From Streptosporangium sp. NBC_01755 (GTDB lineage: Bacteria > Actinomycetota > Actinomycetes > Streptosporangiales > Streptosporangiaceae), in NCBI RefSeq assembly GCF_035917995.1, contig NZ_CP109131.1, positions 8,060,001 through 8,124,000 on the forward strand: a stretch of 64,000 nt of DNA, written 5' to 3'. The notes under the pieces are model-generated. The model saw only the letters and a list, made by a program, of their open reading frames with translations. It made no database searches and was not told where the DNA came from. Numbering within the stretch: the first letter of the stretch is position 1; the number at the start of each line of letters is the position of its first letter. This document shows positions 49,388 to 57,833 of this stretch, in pieces. The translations under genes and the position numbers were made by a program.

Positions 49388-50419
49388 GTGCAGGACCCCA
49401 CCGGACCGCTGAAGGGCATGCGGGTCGTCGACCTCTCGCAACAACTGCCCGGGCCATACACGAGCCTGCTCCTGGCCTCGCTCGGCGCCCATGTGACCAA
49501 GGTTGAGCCACCTTGGGGAGACGCGGCAAGAAGCTTGGACCCTGACATGTTCGAGGCCGTCAATCATGGCAAGGTCTCAGTGCGCCTGGACCTCAAGTCC
49601 GATGTCGGCCGCAAGACCCTACACAGGATGATGACCAGCGCGGATGTCTTCATCGAGGGCTTCCGCCCAGGGGTTATGGACCGGCTGGGGTGCTCCGCCA
49701 TGGATCTGCACGCGTTGAACCCCTCTCTTATCTATTGCTCGATCAGCGGCTATGGCCAGAAGGGCCCGCTGGCCGGGCATCCGACCCACGATCTCAACCT
49801 CCAAGCCATGGTTGGGGCGATACCGAGGTTCGCCCGGCTGGACCGTATCGGCGTGCCCTGGGTCGACCTCGGAACGGCCACCACAGCCGCCTTGGCGATC
49901 GCCGCATACTGGCACGCAGGCGTGGGCGTCCATCTGGATTTGGCCATGCTCGACCTGGCTGCTTCGTGGGCGGCGGTAAAGCCACGCGCCGTGTCCGACA
50001 TCGAGCCCAGCTACGGGACTTTCATGTCGCGCGATGGGGACGTGTTCGTGTTGGCGCTCCTTGAGGACGACATGTGGGTGCGTCTGTGTCGGGCGCTCAG
50101 GTTGACGAGTTGGTCGGCGAAGCACCATCTGGAGCACTATCGAGCCAGGCAAGCCGACGCGGAAGGCGTCAGAAGCCGGCTGGAGCAGGAGTTCGCACTG
50201 CGAAGCACAGGAGAGGTGGTGGCACTCGCCGCCGAGTTCGACCTGCCCATCAACCGGGTGCTTGACTCCACGGAGGTCAAGACCGAACAGCAGCTGCGCC
50301 TGCGCTCAGCCAGCCGACCAGGCGCCCGTTGTGTGCCCATTCCAGAGCACCTGCTCGTCGACGTCGAGAGCTGCCCAGCGGTCCACAATCACGGGATCGA
50401 GGATCAATCGACAAGGTGA
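49388..50419 (+). CDS. Class III CoA-transferase (CaiB/BaiF family)
   Basis: 343 residues, shorter than the usual 380-430. N-terminus GMRVVDLSQQLPGPYTSLLL and LASLGAHVTKVEPPWGDAAR; catalytic Asp in AGHPTHDLNLQAMVGAI, preceded by SGYGQKGPLAG. The family moves CoA between acyl groups and free acids through an aspartyl thioester. GTG start at 49388, immediately after the cyclase stop. Last gene of the plus-strand arm; it may load CoA onto the substrate using a product acyl-CoA. Confidence 0.88.
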   Translation: MQDPTGPLKGMRVVDLSQQLPGPYTSLLLASLGAHVTKVEPPWGDAARSLDPDMFEAVNHGKVSVRLDLKSDVGRKTLHRMMTSADVFIEGFRPGVMDRLGCSAMDLHALNPSLIYCSISGYGQKGPLAGHPTHDLNLQAMVGAIPRFARLDRIGVPWVDLGTATTAALAIAAYWHAGVGVHLDLAMLDLAASWAAVKPRAVSDIEPSYGTFMSRDGDVFVLALLEDDMWVRLCRALRLTSWSAKHHLEHYRARQADAEGVRSRLEQEFALRSTGEVVALAAEFDLPINRVLDSTEVKTEQQLRLRSASRPGARCVPIPEHLLVDVESCPAVHNHGIEDQSTR

Positions 50420-50663
50420 AGACCTCTGCGAGGGAGCGTCGCCTGACGTCCCGTCCGAGGCGACCTTGGCAGTCGACGGCTCCCGTCGGTGCTGATCGAG
50501 ACGCTGCTCGAACTGCATACGGTCGACCTCAAGGCGGGCTCCAACAACTACAGTGTCGACGACTGGGCTCTGTGTTGCTCATGGCCAAGCCGACTACATC
50601 CGCGACTACCTGCGGCTGATGGGCGACCCTGCCGGCTAGCTCAGACCTCAACCGGCCAGCCCC
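50420..50663. other. Non-coding or decayed sequence
   Basis: No convincing gene. Short protein-like pieces such as YIRDYLRLMGDPAG (50585-50640) and a preceding ETLLELHTVDL stretch are too short to assign. The region joins the end of the catabolic cluster to an IS30 remnant. Confidence 0.4.
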
Positions 50664-50885
50664 TGGCAGCGCGGCTCGAACGAGAACACCAACGGCCTGC
50701 TCCGCCAGTACTTCCCCAAAGGCGCCGATCTGTCCGTCTACAGCGCCGAAGAGCTCGCTGCCCTCGCCGCCGAACTCAACAACCGCCCCCGCAAGACCCT
50801 CGGCTGGCGAACGCCCGCCGAGCTCTTCGCTAAGCTCGTCGCAACAGTCAAATGATCACGTGTTGCAATGATCGCTGGAATCCGC
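50664..50885 (+). mobile_element. IS30-family transposase 3' remnant and terminal repeat
   Basis: The plus strand reads PWQRGSNENTNGLLRQYFPK and then GADLSVYSAEELAALAAELN, RPRKTLGWRTPAELFAKL, the C-terminus of IS30 transposases including the final DDE Glu region (NENTNG). It ends at TGA 50853-50855. The next 30 bp (TGTTGCAATGATCGCTGG) look like an IS30 end. The first two thirds of the gene are gone. Confidence 0.8.
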
Positions 50886-50969
50886 CCACAGCGAGCCGGT
50901 CAAAAATGTCAACGGCCACGTGGCCACGTACGACCTAGATGCCGTGATCATGGCGTCAACGAGGTCGGC

Positions 50970-51359
50970 CTACGGTTCCCGACCGTCCCCGCGTACCGAG
51001 CACATGGGAGTGCCGCCGGGCAAGCGGTGCCGCGAGCGAGACACCGCCGTGTAGACCAGTTCGGCGGCCCAGGAGGCCGGGGGGGTCGACAGAAGCCTCC
51101 CCATCCCGCGCCACCTGCGGGAAGATTGCCAGGTGAGCAGGGCGGCGAAAGCCCTCGCGCCGCCGGCCGGGGCTTTTCCCGGTTCGATCCACCAGGCGGC
51201 CCTGGTTACCTGTTCCGGGGAGAGGCCGTGTTCTTCGAGGTCGAGGGTCTGCCAGGCGGAGGTCCTTGGCCAGGCGGGGAGGGTACGGCGGAGCCTGCGC
51301 AGTGAGGCGGCGCAGAAGCCGCAGTCTCCGTCGTAGACGAGGAGGGGGTCCGGCGTCAT
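50970..51359 (-). CDS. DUF393 / DCC-family thiol-disulfide oxidoreductase-like protein
   Basis: 129 residues. The N-terminal LLVYDGDCGFCAASLRRLRR contains the DCC motif and thioredoxin-like CxxC that define DUF393 (COG3011). Proteins of this family often accompany or are fused to HTTM/vitamin-K-carboxylase-like membrane proteins. Here the ATG overlaps the HTTM gene stop by ATGA. It is the last gene of the Sdp-like operon and might handle disulfides during toxin export or maturation. Confidence 0.85.
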   Translation of the reverse strand: MTPDPLLVYDGDCGFCAASLRRLRRTLPAWPRTSAWQTLDLEEHGLSPEQVTRAAWWIEPGKAPAGGARAFAALLTWQSSRRWRGMGRLLSTPPASWAAELVYTAVSRSRHRLPGGTPMCSVRGDGREP

Positions 51360-52378
51360 GGGCGTCCTTCCACAGCCGGGCCGACCTGGGCGGGGACGGC
51401 GGGAGACGGCTCGGTCACGCTTGGGAGGTCACCGGCGGCGGCGATCGCGGGGCGGGGCGAGGCCGGCCATGCCGCCCATACCCGGTCGGGGAGGGCGAGG
51501 TGGGGCAGCCGGACCGGGAGGTCGACCGGGCGTAGATGGAGCACCAGGCAGGCGAGCATCGCGAACATGAAGCTCCCGAGGCCCATGAGCAGCCCGATCG
51601 AGATGTGGAAGGCGAATCCCGCGGCCAGCAGGTACGGCCTGACCGGACGGCGGGCGATCATGCCGAGCGCGAGCGCGAACTCGATGACGAGCGGTCCCCA
51701 GGTCATCGCGGTGACGCCGACCGGGTTGACCAGGACCGGGGTGAGCCAGGGTTTGGCCCAGCTCGGCATGCCGAAGAACGGGTCGGTGAGCCAGTACCAC
51801 AGTCCCGTGCCGTCGGCCCATTCGGTGTGGCTCAGCTTGGCCACCGAGGCCTGGAAGTAGAGTCCGGCGACCTGGAGGCGGATGACGAAGAAGGTGCTCC
51901 AGGCCAGCAGCGAGCGGACCGGGCGGTCGGCCACGTCGACGGGTGGCCCCCAGTGCCACCTGCGCCCGTCCAGCAGCGCGATGGGGAGCAGTAGCAGGGT
52001 GATGACCGAGCTGATCTGGTCGCCCCCGTCGGGGATGGTGGCCGACGCCATCAGGCTGACCGTGACCCACCAGTGCCCGAGAGCGGTGAAACGGGGCCGC
52101 CAGCCGATGACCACGAGCAGGAGCAGGCCGATCGACACGAAACGAGCGAGCTCCAGCTGACCGTCGGGGACCACGCAGTAGACGCTGAACCGGGCCAGGC
52201 CCTCGCAGTTGGGGAAGGTCGGCATTCCCTGCGCGGGGCGCAGGATCGAACTGCTGTGACTGAACAGGAGTGTTCCGAGCGTGCCGAGCGCCATCAGGGT
52301 ACGGGCCAGGCCGTAGACGTTCGTCCAGGGCGACACTCGTGTGAGGCGCGCAGCCGCGAGGCCGACTCTGGTCAGCAT
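51356..52378 (-). CDS. HTTM-domain membrane protein, SdpB-like
   Basis: 340 residues with about six to seven membrane helices. The HTTM (vitamin K-dependent carboxylase-like) pattern is seen in NVYGLARTLMALGTLGTLLF, QVAGLYFQASVAKLSHTEWA, DGTGLWYWLTDPFFGMPSWA and HISIGLLMGLGSFMFAMLAC. SdpB of Bacillus is of this type and is needed, with SdpA, to process the SdpC toxin. ATG 52378 has GGAGG seven bases upstream and overlaps the SdpA-like gene end. The C-terminal 40 residues are a Pro/Ala-rich tail. Confidence 0.85.
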   Translation of the reverse strand: MLTRVGLAAARLTRVSPWTNVYGLARTLMALGTLGTLLFSHSSSILRPAQGMPTFPNCEGLARFSVYCVVPDGQLELARFVSIGLLLLVVIGWRPRFTALGHWWVTVSLMASATIPDGGDQISSVITLLLLPIALLDGRRWHWGPPVDVADRPVRSLLAWSTFFVIRLQVAGLYFQASVAKLSHTEWADGTGLWYWLTDPFFGMPSWAKPWLTPVLVNPVGVTAMTWGPLVIEFALALGMIARRPVRPYLLAAGFAFHISIGLLMGLGSFMFAMLACLVLHLRPVDLPVRLPHLALPDRVWAAWPASPRPAIAAAGDLPSVTEPSPAVPAQVGPAVEGRP

Positions 52379-52929
52379 GTGACCTCCAAACGGGCGACGG
52401 TGGCGGGCATGACCGTCCGGCTTCCGGCCCACGCCCAGGGCAGCGGCTCGCGTTGGACCAGGCCGATCGAGCCGCAGTGGATGGGATTCGGCGCGAGGTT
52501 GCGTATCGTCACGACGCTGGGCGTCCGGGCGAGGCAGGCGTGGACGTCGGCGCCGTCACAGGGCGTCCATTTGCCCTGGGGAACGGCGGTCTGCATGATG
52601 CCCAGCTCCAGGCCCTGGGCCCGGGACCGTCGGTCGAATCCCAGGACGTTCCAGAGCTCGGAGTGCGGGCCGAGGCGCGCGTCCTGCCAGCCACTCGCGC
52701 CCGCGAGCCGCCATACGCCGATCTGTGGTTCGCGTGGTGATTTGGTGAAGAAGGCCCAGCCCTGCGGGGTGAGGGTAGTGATGGTCAGCCTTGACTGCTC
52801 CTGCCCCGGGAGCCGGATGGCATTGCTCGGCAGCTGGGAGTGGACCACGTAGAAGATCACTGATACCCAGAAGGCGACGATGGCGACGAGGGCCCACCCG
52901 AGACGCCTCGCCATGGTGTTTTCGGTCAA
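52372..52929 (-). CDS. SdpA-like protein
   Basis: 185 residues. One N-terminal membrane helix (ALVAIVAFWVSVIFYVVHSQ) and an extracellular domain with four Cys (CDGADVHAC, HCGSIG and the C-terminal Cys). The segment LTPQGWAFFTKSPREPQIGV is typical of the SdpA family, which works with SdpB in maturation of the Sdp toxin. The start is the TTG at 52929 (GGAG six bases upstream); ATG 52914 is an alternative without ribosome site. It lies 59 bp after the SdpC-like gene and overlaps the SdpB-like gene by seven bases. Confidence 0.85.
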   Translation of the reverse strand: MTENTMARRLGWALVAIVAFWVSVIFYVVHSQLPSNAIRLPGQEQSRLTITTLTPQGWAFFTKSPREPQIGVWRLAGASGWQDARLGPHSELWNVLGFDRRSRAQGLELGIMQTAVPQGKWTPCDGADVHACLARTPSVVTIRNLAPNPIHCGSIGLVQREPLPWAWAGSRTVMPATVARLEVTC

Positions 52930-52988
52930 CGGAGGCTCCGTGAGTTGATGGGGCCCCCGGCCCGGGACGCCAGGCCGGGGGCCGGAGG

Positions 52989-53618
52989 TCAGGCGGCGAG
53001 CCGCTCGGCGACGAGGTTCACGAAGCGCTCACGGTCGATCCTGGCCATGTCCTTGCTCACCATGGACTCGGTCCAGTTCTCGATCTCGTAGACGTTGGAC
53101 TCCCGGACCGCGTTGGCCACCTTGTAGACGTTGACGATCTCGTAGACGTTGCCGAGGTAGATCGCGAACACGAAGAACGCCAGGCCGGCTGCCTGGTCGG
53201 TGGCCGACGAGTCGGCACGGAACCCGAAGCGCTCCGTCAGCACCTCGCGGGTGATCTTCTGCGCGGCGACGAACGCCCGGTCGACCCGGACCCGGTCGCC
53301 GCTGGTCATGTCGAGGCCGAACGAGGTCAGGAAGGCCGGGTCCTTGGCGTCGACCGCGGCGACGACCGCGTTGGCGAACTTCTCCTGTGCGGCGGTTATC
53401 GGACCGGCCGGGCGCGCGATCTCGGGGAACTTCTCGGCCACCGGACCGATTCCGAGGATCAGGCCGCGATAGACGGTCTTTCCGTCATAGGACGGCAGCG
53501 TGCTCGAAGCCTCGGCCGCGGTGACCGGCCGAATGCCGGCGGCGTGGACCGGTACGGCTCCGGCGGTGACCACCGCCGTCGCAGCCAAAGTCGCCACCAG
53601 CATTTTGGATGCCCGCAT
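52989..53618 (-). CDS. SdpC-like antimicrobial peptide precursor
   Basis: 209 residues. Signal peptide 1-27 (cleavage near VHAA-G). The conserved SYDGKTVYRGLILGIGPVAE block identifies the SdpC family. The C-terminal region corresponding to the mature toxin contains the hydrophobic stretch GLAFFVFAIYLGNVYEIVNV (144-163) and a repeated NVY motif (157, 163, 175). The protein contains no Cys, whereas B. subtilis SDP has a disulfide. GGAGGG precedes the ATG by seven bases. It heads an operon with SdpA, SdpB/HTTM and DUF393 genes. A membrane-active toxin against neighbouring or sibling cells is inferred; no SdpI-like immunity gene is visible. Confidence 0.85.
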   Translation of the reverse strand: MRASKMLVATLAATAVVTAGAVPVHAAGIRPVTAAEASSTLPSYDGKTVYRGLILGIGPVAEKFPEIARPAGPITAAQEKFANAVVAAVDAKDPAFLTSFGLDMTSGDRVRVDRAFVAAQKITREVLTERFGFRADSSATDQAAGLAFFVFAIYLGNVYEIVNVYKVANAVRESNVYEIENWTESMVSKDMARIDRERFVNLVAERLAA

Positions 53619-54128
53619 TAATTACCCTCCATGGGACTGAAACAATGAACGAGATCCGGCTGGGAACCAATGAGCCAGCAGCTCAAAATTGCCCTTCGTC
53701 GCGGACCGTGACGTCTCCGGTCGCGAGCAGGATGCATTTCGGCCGCCATCCCCGCTGGCTTTTCGCCGTTGCGATGGAGGATTGCACATGCGATTGAGCG
53801 CGAGCTTGGAACAGACTTGTGAATCACTTGTGCCACCGGCAACATATTTGTACCGTCCGCTTTAAAGCGGCAGGCCGAGAAGGGGCGACTTAATCAAGCC
53901 GGTGATGCTCTGGCTGCCGGGGTGAAGGCACGGTCGTACGCCGAGTCGATGTCCCGGATCACCAAAATTCACGGCAGGGCGCCCGCCAACCCGCTCGGCA
54001 ATCGGCCTGCAGCGGCAGGCCTGATGGACCTCGGCTCAGAGCATGGTCATCGTCAAGAGTTGGCCTGAGAGGGCGGTGATATCGGTGTCAGGAAGGACAG
54101 TACAGGCTTTTATCGTCGGCCACCGCGC
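53619..54128. other. Intergenic region upstream of the Sdp-like operon
   Basis: About 500 bp with no convincing gene on either strand. It should contain the promoter of the SdpC-like gene. The AT-rich TTAATTACC just before the start is part of the ribosome-site region. I see no clear repeats or operator. Confidence 0.5.
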
Positions 54129-55244
54129 TCACGGCGGCGGGAGCCGGTTCCAGAGTTTGGTGACGCTGCCGGTGACACACGGCTGGGCGAAGGACCCGTC
54201 CCGGCCTACCCCGATCATGATCGGCTTCTTCGGGAACGCGGTGGCGCCGGACTTGATGCGGTAGTCGACCTCGGTGGTGAGCAGTTCCGGCGTACCGTAC
54301 TCCAGCGCCATGCCGAGGGTCGTCCGGATCTGCAGGTCGGCGAAGGACGCGCCCAGGCAGCGGCGCTGTCCCACGCCGAACGGCAGGAACTCGTACGGCG
54401 AGGGCCGGGAGTCGGCCCACCGCGACGGCCGGAAGACGTCCGGGTCCGGGAACGCCGCGGGATCGCGATGCTCCAGCAACGGCGCGGCGAACGCCAGCGC
54501 GCCCCGCGGGATCGGCGGCGAGCCGTCGATCTCCACCTCGCGCATGACCCGCCGGGGTAACGAGAGCGGAACGGTCGGGATGAGCCGCTGGGACTCCTTG
54601 ACGACGGTGTCCAGCGTCTCCTCGTCGGAGACCGTGAGCTCCGGCGTGCCGAGGATGGTGAGCATGGCCCACGTCATCGACATCGCGGTCGTCTCGAACC
54701 CGGCGGCGAACAACCCGTGTAACTCCCCCGCGATCTCCGGCGTGCTGAGTGAGTCGCCGTCCTCATCGGTCGTGTGGCACAGGATGGACAGCGCGTCCGG
54801 CCGGGGCTCCTCGGCCCGCTTACGCTCGATGATCGCCTCGAACCCGTCGTACACCCCGGCGACCCGCCGCACCCACCGGCCGTAGGGCGTCCAGTCCCGG
54901 TCCTTCTGGTACATGAACACCATCGGGTTCAGGGTGGCCTGCAACAGGTCGCTGACGGACTGCGCGAGGGCGACGTTCCTCCTGTCCGGTTCGAGCCCGA
55001 GCAGGCAGGTGAGCAGGTTGGCCCGGGTGATGCGGAGGAACTCGGCGACCATGTCGAACGGCTCGCGGTCCGCCGACGCGAACCGGGACTGCTTGAAGGT
55101 GTCGGCGAAGACCTCCCGGTAGTGCTCCAACGCGGTCCTGTGCACGATCGGCATCAGCAGCCTGCGGGACCGCCGGTGGCGCTCGCCGTTGAACGTGATG
55201 ACGGCGTCGAACATCCGCGACCACGGCCGTGTCGGACGCCGCGA
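54129..55244 (-). pseudogene. Cytochrome P450, N-terminally truncated
   Basis: 361 residues from ATG 54129-55214, but the frame starts in the C-helix region (MFDAVITFNGERHRRSRRLL), so roughly the first 80-100 residues of a P450 are missing. The rest is well preserved: I-helix AAGFETTAMSMTW, ExxR in VVKESQRLIP, the PERF-like FRPSRWAD and the heme loop FGVGQRRCLGASFA with the Cys ligand. Protein-like sequence continues upstream to about 55244, where it meets the stop of the acyl-CoA dehydrogenase gene. The deletion junction probably killed the gene. Confidence 0.8.
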
Positions 55245-55245
55245 G

Positions 55246-57036
55246 TCAGAACCACGCCTCCCGGATCTCGTTGAACAGCTGGTCCCCGCTGCCGACGAGA
55301 TCGAGCATCGGGCCGACCTTCGGCAGCTCGTGGGTCAGGAAATAACGCCCCGCAGCACGCTTCCCGGCAAAGAAGTCCCCCTCGCGCTCCCCCACCGCGA
55401 CCAGCTGCTCAAGCCAGATCCACGCGACGACGATGTGGCCGGCGGCCTCGAGGAACGTCGAGGCATTTGCCAGCGCCTCTTCGGGCTTGCCCTCGGCCCA
55501 CACCTCGCCGACGAGGTCGCCGAGCCCGGCGGTGTACGCAGCGAGAGCATCGGCGTAGACCTCGAGCCCGGCGGCCCGTGCACGCGTGACGGTGCCGTCG
55601 ACGGCCTTGAGCAGGACCCGCAGACCGCGGCCCCCGTCGATGACGAGCTTGCGGCCGAGGAGATCCTGGGCCTGGACGCCGTGGGTGCCCTCGTGGATGA
55701 GGTTGAGCCGGTTGTCGCGATAAAGCTGCTCGACAGGATATTCGCGCGTGTAGCCGTAGCCGCCGTGCACCTGGATGGCCAGGTCGTTGGCGGCGAGGCA
55801 CCACTGCGACGGCCAGTTCTTGACGATGGGGGTGAGCACGTCGAGCAGCTCACCGGCCGCCGCCCGCTCGGCAGGAGTCTCGGCCGTACGCTGCTCGTCG
55901 ACGAGGCGGGCGGCATAGAGCACGAGCGCGAGCCCGCCCTCGACGTAGGACTTCGAGGCGAGCAGCATCCTACGCACGTCGGCGTGCCGGATGATCGGCA
56001 CGGGGGCGCTCGACGGGTCCTTCGCGCCGAGCGGTCGGCCCTGCCGACGCGACTTCGCATAGGCGAGTGCGGTGCGATAACCGGCGTAGCCGAGCGCGAC
56101 GGCGCCTGCGCCGACGCCGATGCGGGCCTCGTTCATCATGTGGAACATGACGGCGAGCCCGCGTCCCTGGTCGCCGACGAGCTCGCCGACGGCACCGGCG
56201 GAGCCGCCGGGGCGATGTCGTCCCTCACCGAAGTTGAGCACCGTGTTGACGGTGCCGCGGTAGCCCATCTTGTGGTTGATGCCGGCGAGCACGACGTCGT
56301 TGCGCTCGCCGAACTCACCGTCGGCGCCGACCAGCCGCTTGGGTACGGCGAAGAGCGAGAGCCCCTTGACCCCGGTGGGTGCGCCTTCGACGCGGGCGAG
56401 CACGAGGTGGACGATGTTGTCGCCCATCTCGTGCTCGCCGCCGGAGATCCACATCTTGTTGCCGAAGAGGCGATAGGTGCCGTCGCCCTGCGGCACGGCC
56501 CGGGTCGCCACGTCGGCGAGTGAGGAGCCGGCCTGCGGCTCGGAGAGGCACATGGTGCCGAACCAGCGTCCTTCGAGCATGGGCGGCACGAACCTCGCGA
56601 CCTGCTCGGGGGAGGCATGCGCCTGGAGCAGATTGGCGTTGGCCATGGTGAGCATGGGGTATGCGGCGGTGGCGATGTTGGCGGCCTGGAACCACGCGAA
56701 GCATGCCTGGTGCACGATGTAGGGCAGCTGGATGCCACCGGCGTCGGCGTCCATGGCCGCGGCAATCAGCCCAGAGTCGGCGAACGCCTTGAGCGCCTGG
56801 CCGACCTCGGGGATGACGGTGACGGTCTCGCCGTCGAAGACCGGCTCGGTGCGGTCGCTAGCGGCGTTGTGGGTGGCGAACTGCTCGGCCGCGAGCTCCT
56901 GGGAGAGGTCGAGGACGGCGTCGAAGGTGTCGCGAGAGTGGTCGGCGAAGCGTTCGCATCGGGTCAGGGACTCGACGTCGAGCCAGTCGTACAGCAGGAA
57001 GTCGAGGTCTCGTCGTGACAGCAGCTCATGTTCCAC
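55246..57036 (-). CDS. Acyl-CoA dehydrogenase (DmdC-like, 600-residue type)
   Basis: 596 residues. The family pattern includes the N-terminal VESLTRCERFADHSRDTFDA, MCLSEPQAGSSLADVATRAV (FAD/substrate loop), YRLFGNKMWISGGEHEMGDN, QVHGGYGYTREYPVEQLYRD and the catalytic Glu region NLIHEGTHGVQAQDLLGRK. The extra C-terminal domain is usual for 3-methylmercaptopropionyl-CoA dehydrogenase-like enzymes; broad acyl-CoA use is possible. GTG start with GAGGGAG upstream. It follows two SDR genes in the same direction, forming a fatty-acid or side-chain oxidation group. Confidence 0.9.
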   Translation of the reverse strand: MEHELLSRRDLDFLLYDWLDVESLTRCERFADHSRDTFDAVLDLSQELAAEQFATHNAASDRTEPVFDGETVTVIPEVGQALKAFADSGLIAAAMDADAGGIQLPYIVHQACFAWFQAANIATAAYPMLTMANANLLQAHASPEQVARFVPPMLEGRWFGTMCLSEPQAGSSLADVATRAVPQGDGTYRLFGNKMWISGGEHEMGDNIVHLVLARVEGAPTGVKGLSLFAVPKRLVGADGEFGERNDVVLAGINHKMGYRGTVNTVLNFGEGRHRPGGSAGAVGELVGDQGRGLAVMFHMMNEARIGVGAGAVALGYAGYRTALAYAKSRRQGRPLGAKDPSSAPVPIIRHADVRRMLLASKSYVEGGLALVLYAARLVDEQRTAETPAERAAAGELLDVLTPIVKNWPSQWCLAANDLAIQVHGGYGYTREYPVEQLYRDNRLNLIHEGTHGVQAQDLLGRKLVIDGGRGLRVLLKAVDGTVTRARAAGLEVYADALAAYTAGLGDLVGEVWAEGKPEEALANASTFLEAAGHIVVAWIWLEQLVAVGEREGDFFAGKRAAGRYFLTHELPKVGPMLDLVGSGDQLFNEIREAWF

Positions 57037-57077
57037 GGTGGTGCTCCCTCAGCTGGCGGTGTCGTCAAGGGTGGTCA

Positions 57078-57833
57078 TCAGACTCCTCCGTTGAGAGTGA
57101 GGCCTCCGTCGAGCACGAGGGTCTGGCCGGTCGTCCAGGCGGCGTCGTCGGAGCCGAGGTAGGCCACGGCTGCGGCGATGTCCTCGGGCTCGCCGAGGCG
57201 TCCGACCGGATAGGCGGCGGTGACCTCGTCCTCCTTGCCCTCGAAGAGTGCGGTGGCGAAGCGGGTGCGGACGACGGCGGGCGCGACGGCGTTGACCCGC
57301 ACGGTCGGCGAGAGCTCGACGGCGAGCTGCTGGGTGAGGTGCATCAGGGCTGCCTTGGTCGCGCCGTAGAAGCCGATTCCGCCGGCGGGACGGAGACCGG
57401 CGACGGAGGCGACGTTGACCACGGCACCTCCCCGGTCGGCGAGCACCGTATGCCAGGCCCGGCGTGTCCAACCGAGCGTGCCGAGGAGATTGACTTCGAA
57501 TATCTTGCGCGCCGCGGAATCCTCAAGCTCAAGCAGTGAGCCGTATGCCGGGTTGATGCCGGTGTTGTTCACCAGCAGGTCGAGACCGCCCCACCGTTCG
57601 ACAGCGCGGTCGATGGCCTCCTGCTGGTGATCGGGGTCGGCGGCGGAGCCGGCGACGTGGAAGGCGACGTCAGGGCCAAGCTCCTCGACGGCCTCCTTGA
57701 GCGCCGTCTCCTTGCGGGCGGTGATGCAGACTCGAGCGCCCTCGTCGACGAGCCGGTGGGCGATGGCGAGACCGATGCCGCGGCTGGCGCCGGTGACCAG
57801 CGCGGTCCGGCCTTCGAGTCGTCGGGCGGTCAC
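57078..57833 (-). CDS. Short-chain dehydrogenase (classical SDR)
   Basis: 251 residues. Cofactor motif LVTGASRGIGLAIAHRL with Ala-Arg-Lys after the second strand (ITARKETAL), favouring NADP. NNTGINPAYG (variant NNAG), active-site Ser in VNVASVAG, YGATK. The GTG at 57833 overlaps the preceding SDR stop (GTGA). Probably a 3-hydroxyacyl-CoA dehydrogenase or ketoreductase in the beta-oxidation group. Confidence 0.88.
   Translation of the reverse strand: MTARRLEGRTALVTGASRGIGLAIAHRLVDEGARVCITARKETALKEAVEELGPDVAFHVAGSAADPDHQQEAIDRAVERWGGLDLLVNNTGINPAYGSLLELEDSAARKIFEVNLLGTLGWTRRAWHTVLADRGGAVVNVASVAGLRPAGGIGFYGATKAALMHLTQQLAVELSPTVRVNAVAPAVVRTRFATALFEGKEDEVTAAYPVGRLGEPEDIAAAVAYLGSDDAAWTTGQTLVLDGGLTLNGGV

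Noticed and set aside
49619..50152. Minus-strand frame opposite the CoA-transferase
   Set aside because: Shadow frame; the plus strand has the family motifs and coupling to the cyclase gene.
53870..54060. Possible small gene or RNA between the Sdp-like operon and the P450
   Set aside because: No start with ribosome site, no stable structure followed by a U-tract, and no protein-like frame.
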